A stretch of 11,621 nt of DNA from a bacterium. GTDB taxonomy: Bacteria > CAIJMQ01 > JAADFP01. Location: the NCBI GenBank assembly GCA_027021085.1, contig JALUVB010000101.1:1-11621 (forward strand). Direction: 5' to 3'. Numbering within the stretch: position 1 is the first letter of the stretch; each line of letters opens with the position of its first letter. Positions 1 through 6,931 of the stretch are shown piece by piece. The notes beneath the pieces are model-generated. The model saw only the letters and a program-made list of their open reading frames with translations. It ran no database searches and had not been told where the DNA came from. A program made the translations under genes and the position numbers.

Positions 1-3000
1 CTGGCATTATATTCATCTATCCATACCATACAGTATTCTCCTTTATCTATTTTTTCTAAGGCTTCTTTGATTCCACCTGGAGAGAAAATCAACTGGGGAA
101 ATCCCCAGGGAGAATATTCGTTCACCCGAAATATCTTCAGTATATCTCCAGGATAAACCCGGAAGGGCGCAGGGAACAATCTTAAAGGGACATTGGCGGT
201 TCCTTTTCTATTAGAAGATCTCCAGGAAACCTTTAGGTAAACATCTCGAAAACCCCATAGGTTTATATCGGATATTTCAGGTTTCACTCTCACCTCCACC
301 ACGGAACTCTGCCGAGGGGGTAATTCCACTTTTTCATTAATTCCTTCTTCCAGAATACCTTGGCAGGGTTTAATTTCTAACTCGGTTTTTATCCTTTTAT
401 CCGTATTATTCGATACTCTTAATTTTATTAGTTGTTCTTTTCTGGAAGGAGAGGAAATGTAGGGAGGATCCCATACAAAACTCAGAGGCGGGACTATCCT
501 TACCTGCGTGGGCAAGGTAGAAATTCTGTTTCCAAATTCATCCTCAAGAACGGGGGTTATAGCATATAGACCTTCAGGGTATCCCTCGGGAATGGCTACT
601 TTTATCTGAACCGATTGAGACTCCTCCGTAAGATTCATCTTAGCCGGATAAATCTTCCATCTCTCGGGAACAAGAAAGGAGAGGAGATACTTTCTTCCGG
701 AAAAATTCTTTACCTGGAGAGAGAATGTAAAAGAAGAGGTAGTTTCTATAAATCTACTTTCTATGGAAGGGAAAACAGGTGCTCCTACAACCAGCACCCC
801 CCAAGTCTTAAGATAAGGGAGAGTAAACCTTAACCCCCGGAGATTTTTCTTATATTTTAACTCTATTGGTTCATTACCAGGGGTGAGATAGGTTATTTTA
901 AGAGGAGTGGGAAGAAGAATACCTTCTGTATCCATGGATATTTCAACATTTTTTCGCTCCGAAGATGAAAGATTGAATAAATGGGCAACCAGCTGGGTTT
1001 TGCCAGATAACAGCTTTCGGGATAATAAGACATATTTTAAATCAGAAGAAAATACCTCTAATCTCTCTTGAGACACAAAAAGTTCATTTGCAGGATTAAG
1101 GATATAAAGAGAAAACTCTCTGGCAAATATTTGAAATTCAGGGTCAGGATTTATTCCACTGGAGACCAGATTTATTTTATGTGCCAGTAAAACTCCATAA
1201 ACTAAATTTGTGTATTTACGCAAGGAAGACCTCAGAGATAACCAGCACCAGAGAGGAGCATTAAAATTCTCCCGGGCAAATCGTCTTATCTCTTCATAAA
1301 ATTCGGAAGATAAGGGTCTCCCTTTAAGTTCATACATGGCGGGCATATTGTATTTTAATACCGGGTCATCAATAAAAGAATTCCCGAAGTTGTTCAACCC
1401 CACCACCAGATGGGGATACTTCTTAATTACTCTCTCTATCCCTATCCATCCTCCCCTTCGGAGGGCTTGTGTATTTTTTACCACATTCTGCTCATAAGCA
1501 TTATTTTTTGATGAAAGAGCACTATCTATATACCCTCCATCAAACCCCATACGGGCAAGAAGTTCAATTTGCTTGGCTATCCATTCCTGATGTTCTAAAA
1601 AAGTCCCTGAGAATCCCCACCATTCTTTACCATCTCGCCAGTAAGCATTTGCATATTGATTACTAAAAGGGGTTCTCCACTTAACCCTTCCTGGCAAAAG
1701 AATCATGGTGGTAGGGCTAAGGGCACCTTCTATATAGAAAGCTACCTTCCTACCTCTCCGGTGATAGTTCTCAATCTCGGATAGAGATACTGAAGGTCTG
1801 GCTACACTCCAGGGGATTCCCCATCTCCGGGAAAGAAAAACAACATCGCGTAGAGAAAGATTTCTCTCCAGATAGGGTTGGGAAGTTATTCTCTTCCTCT
1901 CCTTCTTTTCCAGTTCTTTCCCATATAACTCGAATTCCCTCATCACCACACGGTTTTGTCCTGCAAACCTGAACATGGTAAATCTTATCCGGGAAGTAGA
2001 AACAGGGGGAAAACTATATTCCGCTACCTTCTTCTGGTTGTTTTCCTCCTCATATATTAATTCCCACTTTTTCTTCCTGTCATCCCAGTATTCTAATTTA
2101 TAAGCCACACCTCTTATATTCAGGGAATACCAGTAAATTACATTTCGGTATATAGAGACTTTCCGGTTAAAATCCAGTTCCAGAGTCTGAGGAGCTCCAC
2201 TTCCAAACTCTCCAGCCCAGTAACTCTCGGGATTAATTTTATCCCCATCCAGTGCTGCCCAACCGTCATTTATTCCATTCCCGATTTCTGTAGAGACTCT
2301 ATAAGTAGTCCCTTTCGTAAGCAGAGCCACATTATCCTTGGGAGGAATCACCTTTTTCTTGGGTGGTTCTAAACGAATATCATAAGACCACGTGGGCATC
2401 CTTAGACTTATCAGCATCCCCTTTGCCCGTCTTATATACTCCAGCTTCCTCTGAACCGGCACTCTCTCACCTTCTTTCTCAACTGACGAAAGGGAAAGCA
2501 GTCTTTCTACAGGAGTGATATCGTATCCTTCTTTTCTCGCTTTCCTTAGTTCGCCTCTGAGTATCTTCATCTGATCCTGCAAGAATGAATCATTCACATA
2601 GGAAGGCAAAGAGGTGTCAATATAAGATGGCGTATTTTTATACTCGCTCAGCAGTTCTATATCATCTATCCATACAGAATATTCCTTTCTCTGGGGTGTA
2701 GTAGGAGTGTAAAATACCAGACGGGTAACTTTCTTCCTGGGAAGAGAAGAAATATCCATCACATATTCTCTCCATTCGGTATCCTTAGGCGTAACTGACA
2801 GCCATTTTACCCATCCAGCTTCCCTGTCATACCATCGGAAACCCACTTTGGCTCCTATCCCCTTATCATCGGTTTTCATTTTAAATCTTAGCCACTTATA
2901 CCTGCTCCAATCCTGGGGTATCCCTTCTTTGAGAGGAAGCCAGTCAAACACAAAAAACTTGTCTATAGTGCTGGGATGGAACCGGATACAGTACTTCCCA

Positions 3001-3623
3001 CTGGGAGTATCTGTGGATATTCCTACATCTTCTTCCCTTTTACTTGAGGAAGGGTACCAGCGAATGATACCATCCTCAAAATCGTCTACGGTTAATTGGT
3101 TGGGGCTATATCTCACAGTGGAAAGTGCAGCAACTCCTTTTTCCCCGAAAGGAACAGACTTCTCGTCCTGAGCAAAAAGTATAGCATCTATATGAAAAGT
3201 CCCACCTCCTTCAACTTTTTCAATAGCTAATTTATTTTCCTTCTCTAGAGGATATCGCCCCACTTTTACCCATTTGAACCCCTTTTTAGATTCTCTCTTT
3301 CCCACAAGAGAATGATAGATATTATTCAAGGTTATAGATGCTTTTCTCAATTTTGAATCCTGAAAGATACGTATCCATACCGTGTATTCTCCCTTTTCAG
3401 GTAAAAGAACAGTATATCTCATAGGGATTTTATCTCTGCCTGTATAAATAGTATAGCCTGCACTTGCCTGGGGCCCCCATTTATAAACTATCCAGGGACC
3501 TTTAGAACCGACATTCTGAGAAACTATATTAGATAGATTCTCTGCTTCTAAAAAAAGCATATTATCCTGCCCTTTTAAGGGGGACCACAGAAGAGATACT
3601 ATTATAAGTGATACTAATAACAT
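1..3623 (-). CDS. Large secreted multidomain carbohydrate-binding / glycoside-hydrolase-like protein (C-terminus beyond window)
   Basis: The minus frame is open from ATG at 3623 to the window edge, 1207 visible codons, with no stop. Residues 1-18 look like a signal peptide (MLLVSLIIVSLLWSPLKG, then QDN). Domains I infer: a CBM-like beta-sandwich at about 22-155 (LFLEAENL, GEYTVWIRIF, FHIDAILFA); a second CBM11/CIA30-like module at about 172-328 (VDDFEDG, WIDDIELL); a charged helical linker to 430; an F5/8 (discoidin)-like domain at about 431-570; a TIM-barrel-like region at about 588-850 (VAFYIEG, GFDGGYIDSA with Asp700, VVGLNNFG); a beta domain to 948; a NEW3/Ig-like domain at about 970-1043; a further Ig-like domain to 1140; and the start of another module. 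The order resembles extracellular polysaccharide-active proteins of PVC-type bacteria. I cannot assign a GH family or a second catalytic acid, so hydrolase activity is a guess; secretion and glycan binding are better supported. The start lies 17 nt after the prepilin stop with only a weak GAAG ribosome site, so it is probably the last visible cistron of the gntR operon. Confidence 0.85.
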   Translation of the reverse strand, partial: MLLVSLIIVSLLWSPLKGQDNMLFLEAENLSNIVSQNVGSKGPWIVYKWGPQASAGYTIYTGRDKIPMRYTVLLPEKGEYTVWIRIFQDSKLRKASITLNNIYHSLVGKRESKKGFKWVKVGRYPLEKENKLAIEKVEGGGTFHIDAILFAQDEKSVPFGEKGVAALSTVRYSPNQLTVDDFEDGIIRWYPSSSKREEDVGISTDTPSGKYCIRFHPSTIDKFFVFDWLPLKEGIPQDWSRYKWLRFKMKTDDKGIGAKVGFRWYDREAGWVKWLSVTPKDTEWREYVMDISSLPRKKVTRLVFYTPTTPQRKEYSVWIDDIELLSEYKNTPSYIDTSLPSYVNDSFLQDQMKILRGELRKARKEGYDITPVERLLSLSSVEKEGERVPVQRKLEYIRRAKGMLISLRMPTWSYDIRLEPPKKKVIPPKDNVALLTKGTTYRVSTEIGNGINDGWAALDGDKINPESYWAGEFGSGAPQTLELDFNRKVSIYRNVIYWYSLNIRGVAYKLEYWDDRKKKWELIYEEENNQKKVAEYSFPPVSTSRIRFTMFRFAGQNRVVMREFELYGKELEKKERKRITSQPYLERNLSLRDVVFLSRRWGIPWSVARPSVSLSEIENYHRRGRKVAFYIEGALSPTTMILLPGRVKWRTPFSNQYANAYWRDGKEWWGFSGTFLEHQEWIAKQIELLARMGFDGGYIDSALSSKNNAYEQNVVKNTQALRRGGWIGIERVIKKYPHLVVGLNNFGNSFIDDPVLKYNMPAMYELKGRPLSSEFYEEIRRFARENFNAPLWCWLSLRSSLRKYTNLVYGVLLAHKINLVSSGINPDPEFQIFAREFSLYILNPANELFVSQERLEVFSSDLKYVLLSRKLLSGKTQLVAHLFNLSSSERKNVEISMDTEGILLPTPLKITYLTPGNEPIELKYKKNLRGLRFTLPYLKTWGVLVVGAPVFPSIESRFIETTSSFTFSLQVKNFSGRKYLLSFLVPERWKIYPAKMNLTEESQSVQIKVAIPEGYPEGLYAITPVLEDEFGNRISTLPTQVRIVPPLSFVWDPPYISSPSRKEQLIKLRVSNNTDKRIKTELEIKPCQGILEEGINEKVELPPRQSSVVEVRVKPEISDINLWGFRDVYLKVSWRSSNRKGTANVPLRLFPAPFRVYPGDILKIFRVNEYSPWGFPQLIFSPGGIKEALEKIDKGEYCMVWIDEYNA

Positions 3624-3640
3624 CTTAACTTCAAAATTAT

Positions 3641-4351
3641 CTAATCCGCAATCGGAGTGAACATGTGATTAATCTTAGAGTCATAACCAGGCCATCCACT
3701 GCTCGTTCCATAGTGAGTAGCATTACGGACAAAAACTTCGTTTCTGCTTAACCATTCTACATGTGTATCCAGAAAAAGATAGTTCCCTCCTTGGCTATGT
3801 CTGGCAGCTACGAGATCCCTATTCAGTGATGCAGGATAAATGTACAATGCCTGGCCAGGAGATACATCACGATTATCTCCAATGATAATAGTCTGAATAT
3901 CTTTCACCTGAGGCAAGCGGGTTCCCCATCCTACGCCTTTATTATTATAGGCATATCCAAAGTAATCGAAGTTCCATCCATATCCGAACCTGTTCCAGGT
4001 GGTATTAAGAGGCTGGCGGGATGGACACTGGAAAATCCCCTGGGTGCGTAATCTTGCCCAATCAGGCTGCCCCACGTAAGTATCCAGAAGATAGAACCAG
4101 TATACACTCCCTGATCTTACCAGTCCTCCAGGAATAAGATGCTCATCGTAATCCTGGGTATACATCATAAGAGCCAACCCTATCTGTTTCAAATTGTTCT
4201 GGCAGACTGCTGTCCTTGCCTTCTCTCTTGCTTTCTGTAATGCAGGGAGTAATATAGCTGCCAGTATCGTGATTATGGCGATAACTACCAGGAGTTCTAT
4301 CAAAGTGAAGGCTCTACTAAGACCCCATATTTTCCGAATTTTACCTAACAT
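3641..4351 (-). CDS. Prepilin-type N-terminal methylation protein, H-X9-DG family (type II pseudopilin-like)
   Basis: The 236-residue protein begins with a short basic leader ([14 protein letters not shown]) followed by [19 protein letters not shown], the class III signal and hydrophobic N-helix of pseudopilins. Cleavage would fall between Ala14 and Phe15; Ala replaces the usual Gly at -1. [13 protein letters not shown] follows, as in DUF1559-type pseudopilins. Near the C-terminus [18 protein letters not shown] matches the prepilin-processing-associated H-X9-DG motif, with DT in place of DG. The same frame extends to a GTG at 4363, but that GTG lies inside the AAAGGAGGT ribosome site; the ATG at 4351 sits about 10 nt after the site and is preferred. 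The start overlaps the end of the small membrane ORF by 11 nt. The product is probably processed by PilD, anchored in the inner membrane and assembled or displayed outward beside the large secreted protein encoded next. Confidence 0.93.
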   Translation of the reverse strand: MLGKIRKIWGLSRAFTLIELLVVIAIITILAAILLPALQKAREKARTAVCQNNLKQIGLALMMYTQDYDEHLIPGGLVRSGSVYWFYLLDTYVGQPDWARLRTQGIFQCPSRQPLNTTWNRFGYGWNFDYFGYAYNNKGVGWGTRLPQVKDIQTIIIGDNRDVSPGQALYIYPASLNRDLVAARHSQGGNYLFLDTHVEWLSRNEVFVRNATHYGTSSGWPGYDSKINHMFTPIAD

Positions 4352-4463
4352 AGTTAAAACCACCTCCTTTTCTTATCTTCTGTGCCCTGAGACCCGAAAT
4401 GATGGCGAGGGGCACAATACCCGCTATCATCAACCAGCTCAAAATTAACCATTTATAACTCAT
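4341..4463 (-). CDS. Small single-pass membrane protein (40 aa), unannotated
   Basis: A short ATG-to-TAA frame lies between gntR and the prepilin gene. It encodes [15 protein letters not shown], then [20 protein letters not shown] and FNYVR. Residues about 5-23 form one hydrophobic helix with a basic tail (RAQKIRK), as expected of a tiny inner-membrane protein with a cytoplasmic C-terminus. Its upstream GGGGGTGAG stretch overlaps the TGA of gntR, and its last 11 nt overlap the prepilin start, so the prepilin ribosome site (AAAGGAGGT) is inside its codons. This arrangement suggests translational coupling along gntR - small ORF - prepilin. I do not recognise a family. It could instead be only a leader whose translation opens the prepilin ribosome site; the hydrophobic segment argues for a real protein, but at 40 codons chance cannot be excluded. 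Confidence 0.55.
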   Translation of the reverse strand: MSYKWLILSWLMIAGIVPLAIISGLRAQKIRKGGGFNYVR

Positions 4464-4472
4464 TCCTATCTC

Positions 4473-5564
4473 TCACCCCCTTTCCGAAACCGAAGATCCA
4501 CGAACCACCAACCTTCCCTTAACAAGACTTCTCAACTCTACTTCTTCTCCCTTTATCAGTCTTATTAGTTTCTCTCCTGCTCTTTTTCCCAGTTCGTAGG
4601 GAAATATATCCAGGCTGGTAAGAGAAGGATGGGTATGCTGGGTGAAAGGAGAGTTGTTACAGCCTGCTAAGGCAATATCTTCCGGTATCTTCAACCCTTC
4701 CTCTTTTATGGCTTTAAGAGCTCCCAGGGCAATGAAATCATCCGCACATACTATCCCACTTATCTCTTTATTTATAAGTTCTTTTGCATGCCGGTATCCA
4801 TTCTCCTCTGAAAAAGCTCCATACCTTATAAGATTTTCTTCTACCGGAATTCCGTAGTCTTTCAATGCTTTCTCATACCCTCTACGTCTATCTTCACTAA
4901 CCGTGAAATGTGCCGGGCCATTTATAAATCCTATCTTTCTATGCCCAATTTTTAAAAAATGGAAGGTTAAGGTATATCCGATCCAGATATTATCACTATC
5001 CACGGTATAAACATCTTCCTCATAAGTTTTCCCGATTACCACAAAGGGAACTTTTTCTCCCTTAAGCATGGAAATCCGGGTATCCTTAATCTGAGGATCT
5101 GTTAGAATAAGACCCTTTAACCTATTCCGGGCAGCATCAGTGATATACTCGGATTCATTTTCCGTATAGAGAAGAAGGGGAAAATCGTACTGGATGGTAA
5201 GGGATTTAATACCGAGAAGAAGATTGGAGACAAATGGTGAGGAGAGATTTCCCTCTTTCTCCGGAATAACCACTCCCAGAGGTATCTCTCCCGTCTTCCG
5301 AGAACTTTCCTCACCTCTTACAAAAGTTCCTCTTCCCGGAACCCGGAAGAGTAACCCTTCTCGTGTAAGGTCCACCAAGGCCTGCCTTACCGTGATATGG
5401 CTAATTTCATAAATCTTGCATAATGCCCTCTCCGAGGGAAGGGGTGCACCTGGCCTTAACAACCCTTCAGCTATATCTTCCTTTATGATTTCTTTGAGCT
5501 GGATGTATAGAGGCACTGGATTTTCCCGGAGAATCTTCTTCTTACTTAATCTATAACTGTTCAT
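4473..5564 (-). CDS. GntR-family transcriptional regulator with LacI-type sugar-binding domain (AraR-like)
   Basis: The 363-residue protein has an N-terminal GntR winged helix (about residues 16-84: PLYIQLKEIIKEDIAEGL, PLPSERALCK, ISHITVRQALVDL, GRGTFV) followed by a periplasmic-binding-protein-like effector domain of LacI type (about 95-355: GVVIPEKEG, VDSDN, GHRKIGFINGP, RRRGYEKAL, GIVCADDFIALGALKA, PLTSLDIFPYELGKRAGEKLI-like end). AraR of Bacillus has the same two-part design and binds a sugar. The start is fixed by an in-frame TAA at 5573-5571, 9 nt upstream; no Shine-Dalgarno precedes the ATG, and the promoter lies so close that the mRNA is probably almost leaderless. A perfect inverted repeat covers the -10 and the ATG, implying negative autoregulation that would also control the downstream small ORF, prepilin and secreted protein. 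The inducer is unknown; a mono- or oligosaccharide is likely. Confidence 0.94.
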   Translation of the reverse strand: MNSYRLSKKKILRENPVPLYIQLKEIIKEDIAEGLLRPGAPLPSERALCKIYEISHITVRQALVDLTREGLLFRVPGRGTFVRGEESSRKTGEIPLGVVIPEKEGNLSSPFVSNLLLGIKSLTIQYDFPLLLYTENESEYITDAARNRLKGLILTDPQIKDTRISMLKGEKVPFVVIGKTYEEDVYTVDSDNIWIGYTLTFHFLKIGHRKIGFINGPAHFTVSEDRRRGYEKALKDYGIPVEENLIRYGAFSEENGYRHAKELINKEISGIVCADDFIALGALKAIKEEGLKIPEDIALAGCNNSPFTQHTHPSLTSLDIFPYELGKRAGEKLIRLIKGEEVELRSLVKGRLVVRGSSVSERG

Positions 5565-5575
5565 ATACAGTTATA
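5552..5575. promoter_or_regulatory. Putative autoregulatory operator (9-6-9 perfect inverted repeat)
   Basis: TATAACTGT (5552-5560) and ACAGTTATA (5567-5575) are exact reverse complements separated by TCATAT. The palindrome overlaps the last base of the gntR -10 hexamer, the expected transcription start and the ATG (5564-5562). A dimeric GntR/LacI-type repressor bound here would block its own promoter. The symmetry is seen directly; the regulator identity is inferred from position. Confidence 0.7.
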
Positions 5576-5602
5576 TTATATAAAAGAAAAAGAATTTGTC
5601 AA
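5575..5602 (-). promoter_or_regulatory. Sigma-70-type promoter of the gntR operon
   Basis: On the minus strand TTGACA (5602-5597) and TATAAT (5580-5575) are both perfect consensus hexamers with a 16-bp spacer. Transcription should start about 5569-5567, only a few nt before the ATG at 5564, leaving no room for a Shine-Dalgarno. The -35 box lies about 10 bp from the direct repeats of the neighbouring insertion sequence. Confidence 0.75.
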
Positions 5603-5612
5603 GAGGCGAATT

Positions 5613-5677
5613 GCATCACTAAAAATCTTCTCGAAAAGGGAATCGATGCATCATGTAAAAATCTTCTCGAAATGGGG
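5613..5677. repeat. Two direct repeats at the left end of the insertion sequence
   Basis: Two units with a 36-bp period share an identical 17-mer, TAAAAATCTTCTCGAAA, at 5620-5636 and 5656-5672. Each is preceded by GCATCA and followed by GGG after one variable base. Subterminal direct repeats next to a transposase gene are commonly transposase-binding sites. The exact IS tip cannot be fixed because no right end is preserved. Confidence 0.6.
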
Positions 5678-5693
5678 AGAAAAAAATAAAATA

Positions 5694-5727
5694 GGGCAAC
5701 CTCCGGAAAAGAGAAAGGAGGAAGCCC
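5694..5727 (+). promoter_or_regulatory. Hairpin that can hide the transposase ribosome-binding site
   Basis: GGGCAACCTCC (5694-5704) can pair with GGAGGAAGCCC (5717-5727) at 9 of 11 positions, with an AA/AA internal mismatch and a 12-nt loop. The right arm contains the transposase Shine-Dalgarno (AAGGAGG) and ends immediately before the ATG at 5728. IS10 and IS50 are known to hide the transposase start in this way when transcription enters from outside. The pairing is visible; the role is inferred. Confidence 0.5.
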
Positions 5728-6020
5728 ATGAAAAAGATAGTAAATCTTACCACGAGGAAAGAGATGAGTAAAGCTTTAGCCAGAAGATATCAGAAAGTAA
5801 GGAAGAAGGAGAAGACAGAGATTCTGGATGTTTTTGTAGAGATGACTGGATACCACCGGGTATATGCGAGATGGCTTCTAAGGAACTGGGGAAGGAAGAT
5901 AGAAATAAGAGGGAAGGAGGGAAAAAGGATAATCCTGGTGGGAGAGGCAGGGAGAAAGATAAAACGCAACAAGTGCAGGGAATACGGAGAAGAAGTGGCA
6001 AAAGTTATAGTAAAGGTGTG

Positions 6021-6057
6021 CCTGCCCGCCCCGACGTAACGTCGGGAAGCAGGCGGG
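6021..6057. repeat. GC-rich palindromic micro-element, copy A (37 bp), inside transposase
   Basis: Begins CCTGCCCGCC and ends GCAGGCGGG. The outer arms CCCGCC/GGCGGG enclose an inner stem CCCGACG-TAA-CGTCGGG. It splits the transposase Trp codon TG|G, adds 37 bp, and brings an in-frame TAA at 6039-6041. Deletion restores KVWKIL. No target-site duplication is visible. Confidence 0.8.
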
Positions 6058-6639
6058 GAAGATATTAAATTTCCCCTGTGGTAAAAGGCTGAAGGCTATC
6101 CTACCGGAAATAATAAGGGTACTGGAGAGAGAAAGAGAAATAAGAATAAGTCCGGAGGTCAAAGAGAAGTTAGAGAGAATCTCCTCTGCTACCCTTGACC
6201 GGATACTTAAAGAAGAGAAGAAGAAGTGGGACATAAAGAAATTAAAGAAAGGATCTACAAAACCAGGAAGTCTCCTAAAGTCTCAGATTCCGATAAGGAC
6301 ATTTATGGAGTGGGATGATAAAAGACCAGGATTTGTAGAGATAGACCTGGTAAGTCACGATGGAGGAAATCCCCGGGGAGATTATCTTCATACCCTGGAT
6401 GTAACAGATGTATCAACGGGCTGGACTGAGACCCAGGCAGTAAAAAATAAAGCCCAGGTTTGGGTGTTTGAAGCCTTAAAGGATATCATCAAAAGAGTGC
6501 CTTTCCCTATTCTGGGTATAGATTCGGACAACGGAAGTGAGTTTATAAATAATCACCTTTTGAGATTCTGCGAAGAAAAGAAAATTACCTTTACCCGTAC
6601 AAGACCTTATAGGAAGAATGATAACTGTTATGTAGAGCA

Positions 6640-6672
6640 CCTGCCCGCCCTCCTTCGTCGGGAGCAGGCGGG
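6640..6672. repeat. GC-rich palindromic micro-element, copy B (33 bp), in-frame inside transposase
   Basis: Same ends (CCTGCCCGCC, GCAGGCGGG) and outer stem, with inner arms CTCC/GGAG. The 33-bp insert keeps the frame, splitting CA|A and adding 11 residues including LPALLRREQAG between the catalytic VE and KNYSVV. Deletion gives VEQKNYSVV, the usual family string. Confidence 0.8.
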
Positions 6673-6844
6673 AAAGAATTACTCAGTAGTAAGGAAGACA
6701 GTAGGATATTATCGCTACGATACTGAGGTGGAATTAAATCTCATAAATAAGCTCTACCTTATCTTGAGACTTTATACCAATTTCTTCCAGCCTTCCATGA
6801 AGTTAATAGAGAAAGTAAGAATAGGCAGTAAGGTAAAGAAGAAA

Positions 6845-6870
6845 CCTGCCCGCTCCGCAAGGCAGGCGGG
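6845..6870. repeat. GC-rich palindromic micro-element, copy C (26 bp), inside transposase
   Basis: Starts CCTGCCCGCT and ends GGCAGGCGGG, with inner CC-GCAA-GG forming a GNRA-type loop. It lies exactly between the AAA and TAC codons and shifts the frame; deletion joins KKK to YDTPKTPY. Confidence 0.8.
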
Positions 6871-6931
6871 TACGACACACCTAAGACTCCTTACCGGAGA
6901 GTACTTGAATCTCCCTCTGTTTCTCAGGAAG

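Noticed and set aside
615-3171. Plus-strand short frames inside the large secreted protein gene
   Set aside because: They lie opposite a continuous minus-strand frame with signal peptide and recognisable domains; none has a family motif or ribosome site.
4352-4363. GTG start for the prepilin at 4363
   Set aside because: The GTG is within the AAAGGAGGT ribosome site itself; the ATG at 4351 is correctly spaced.
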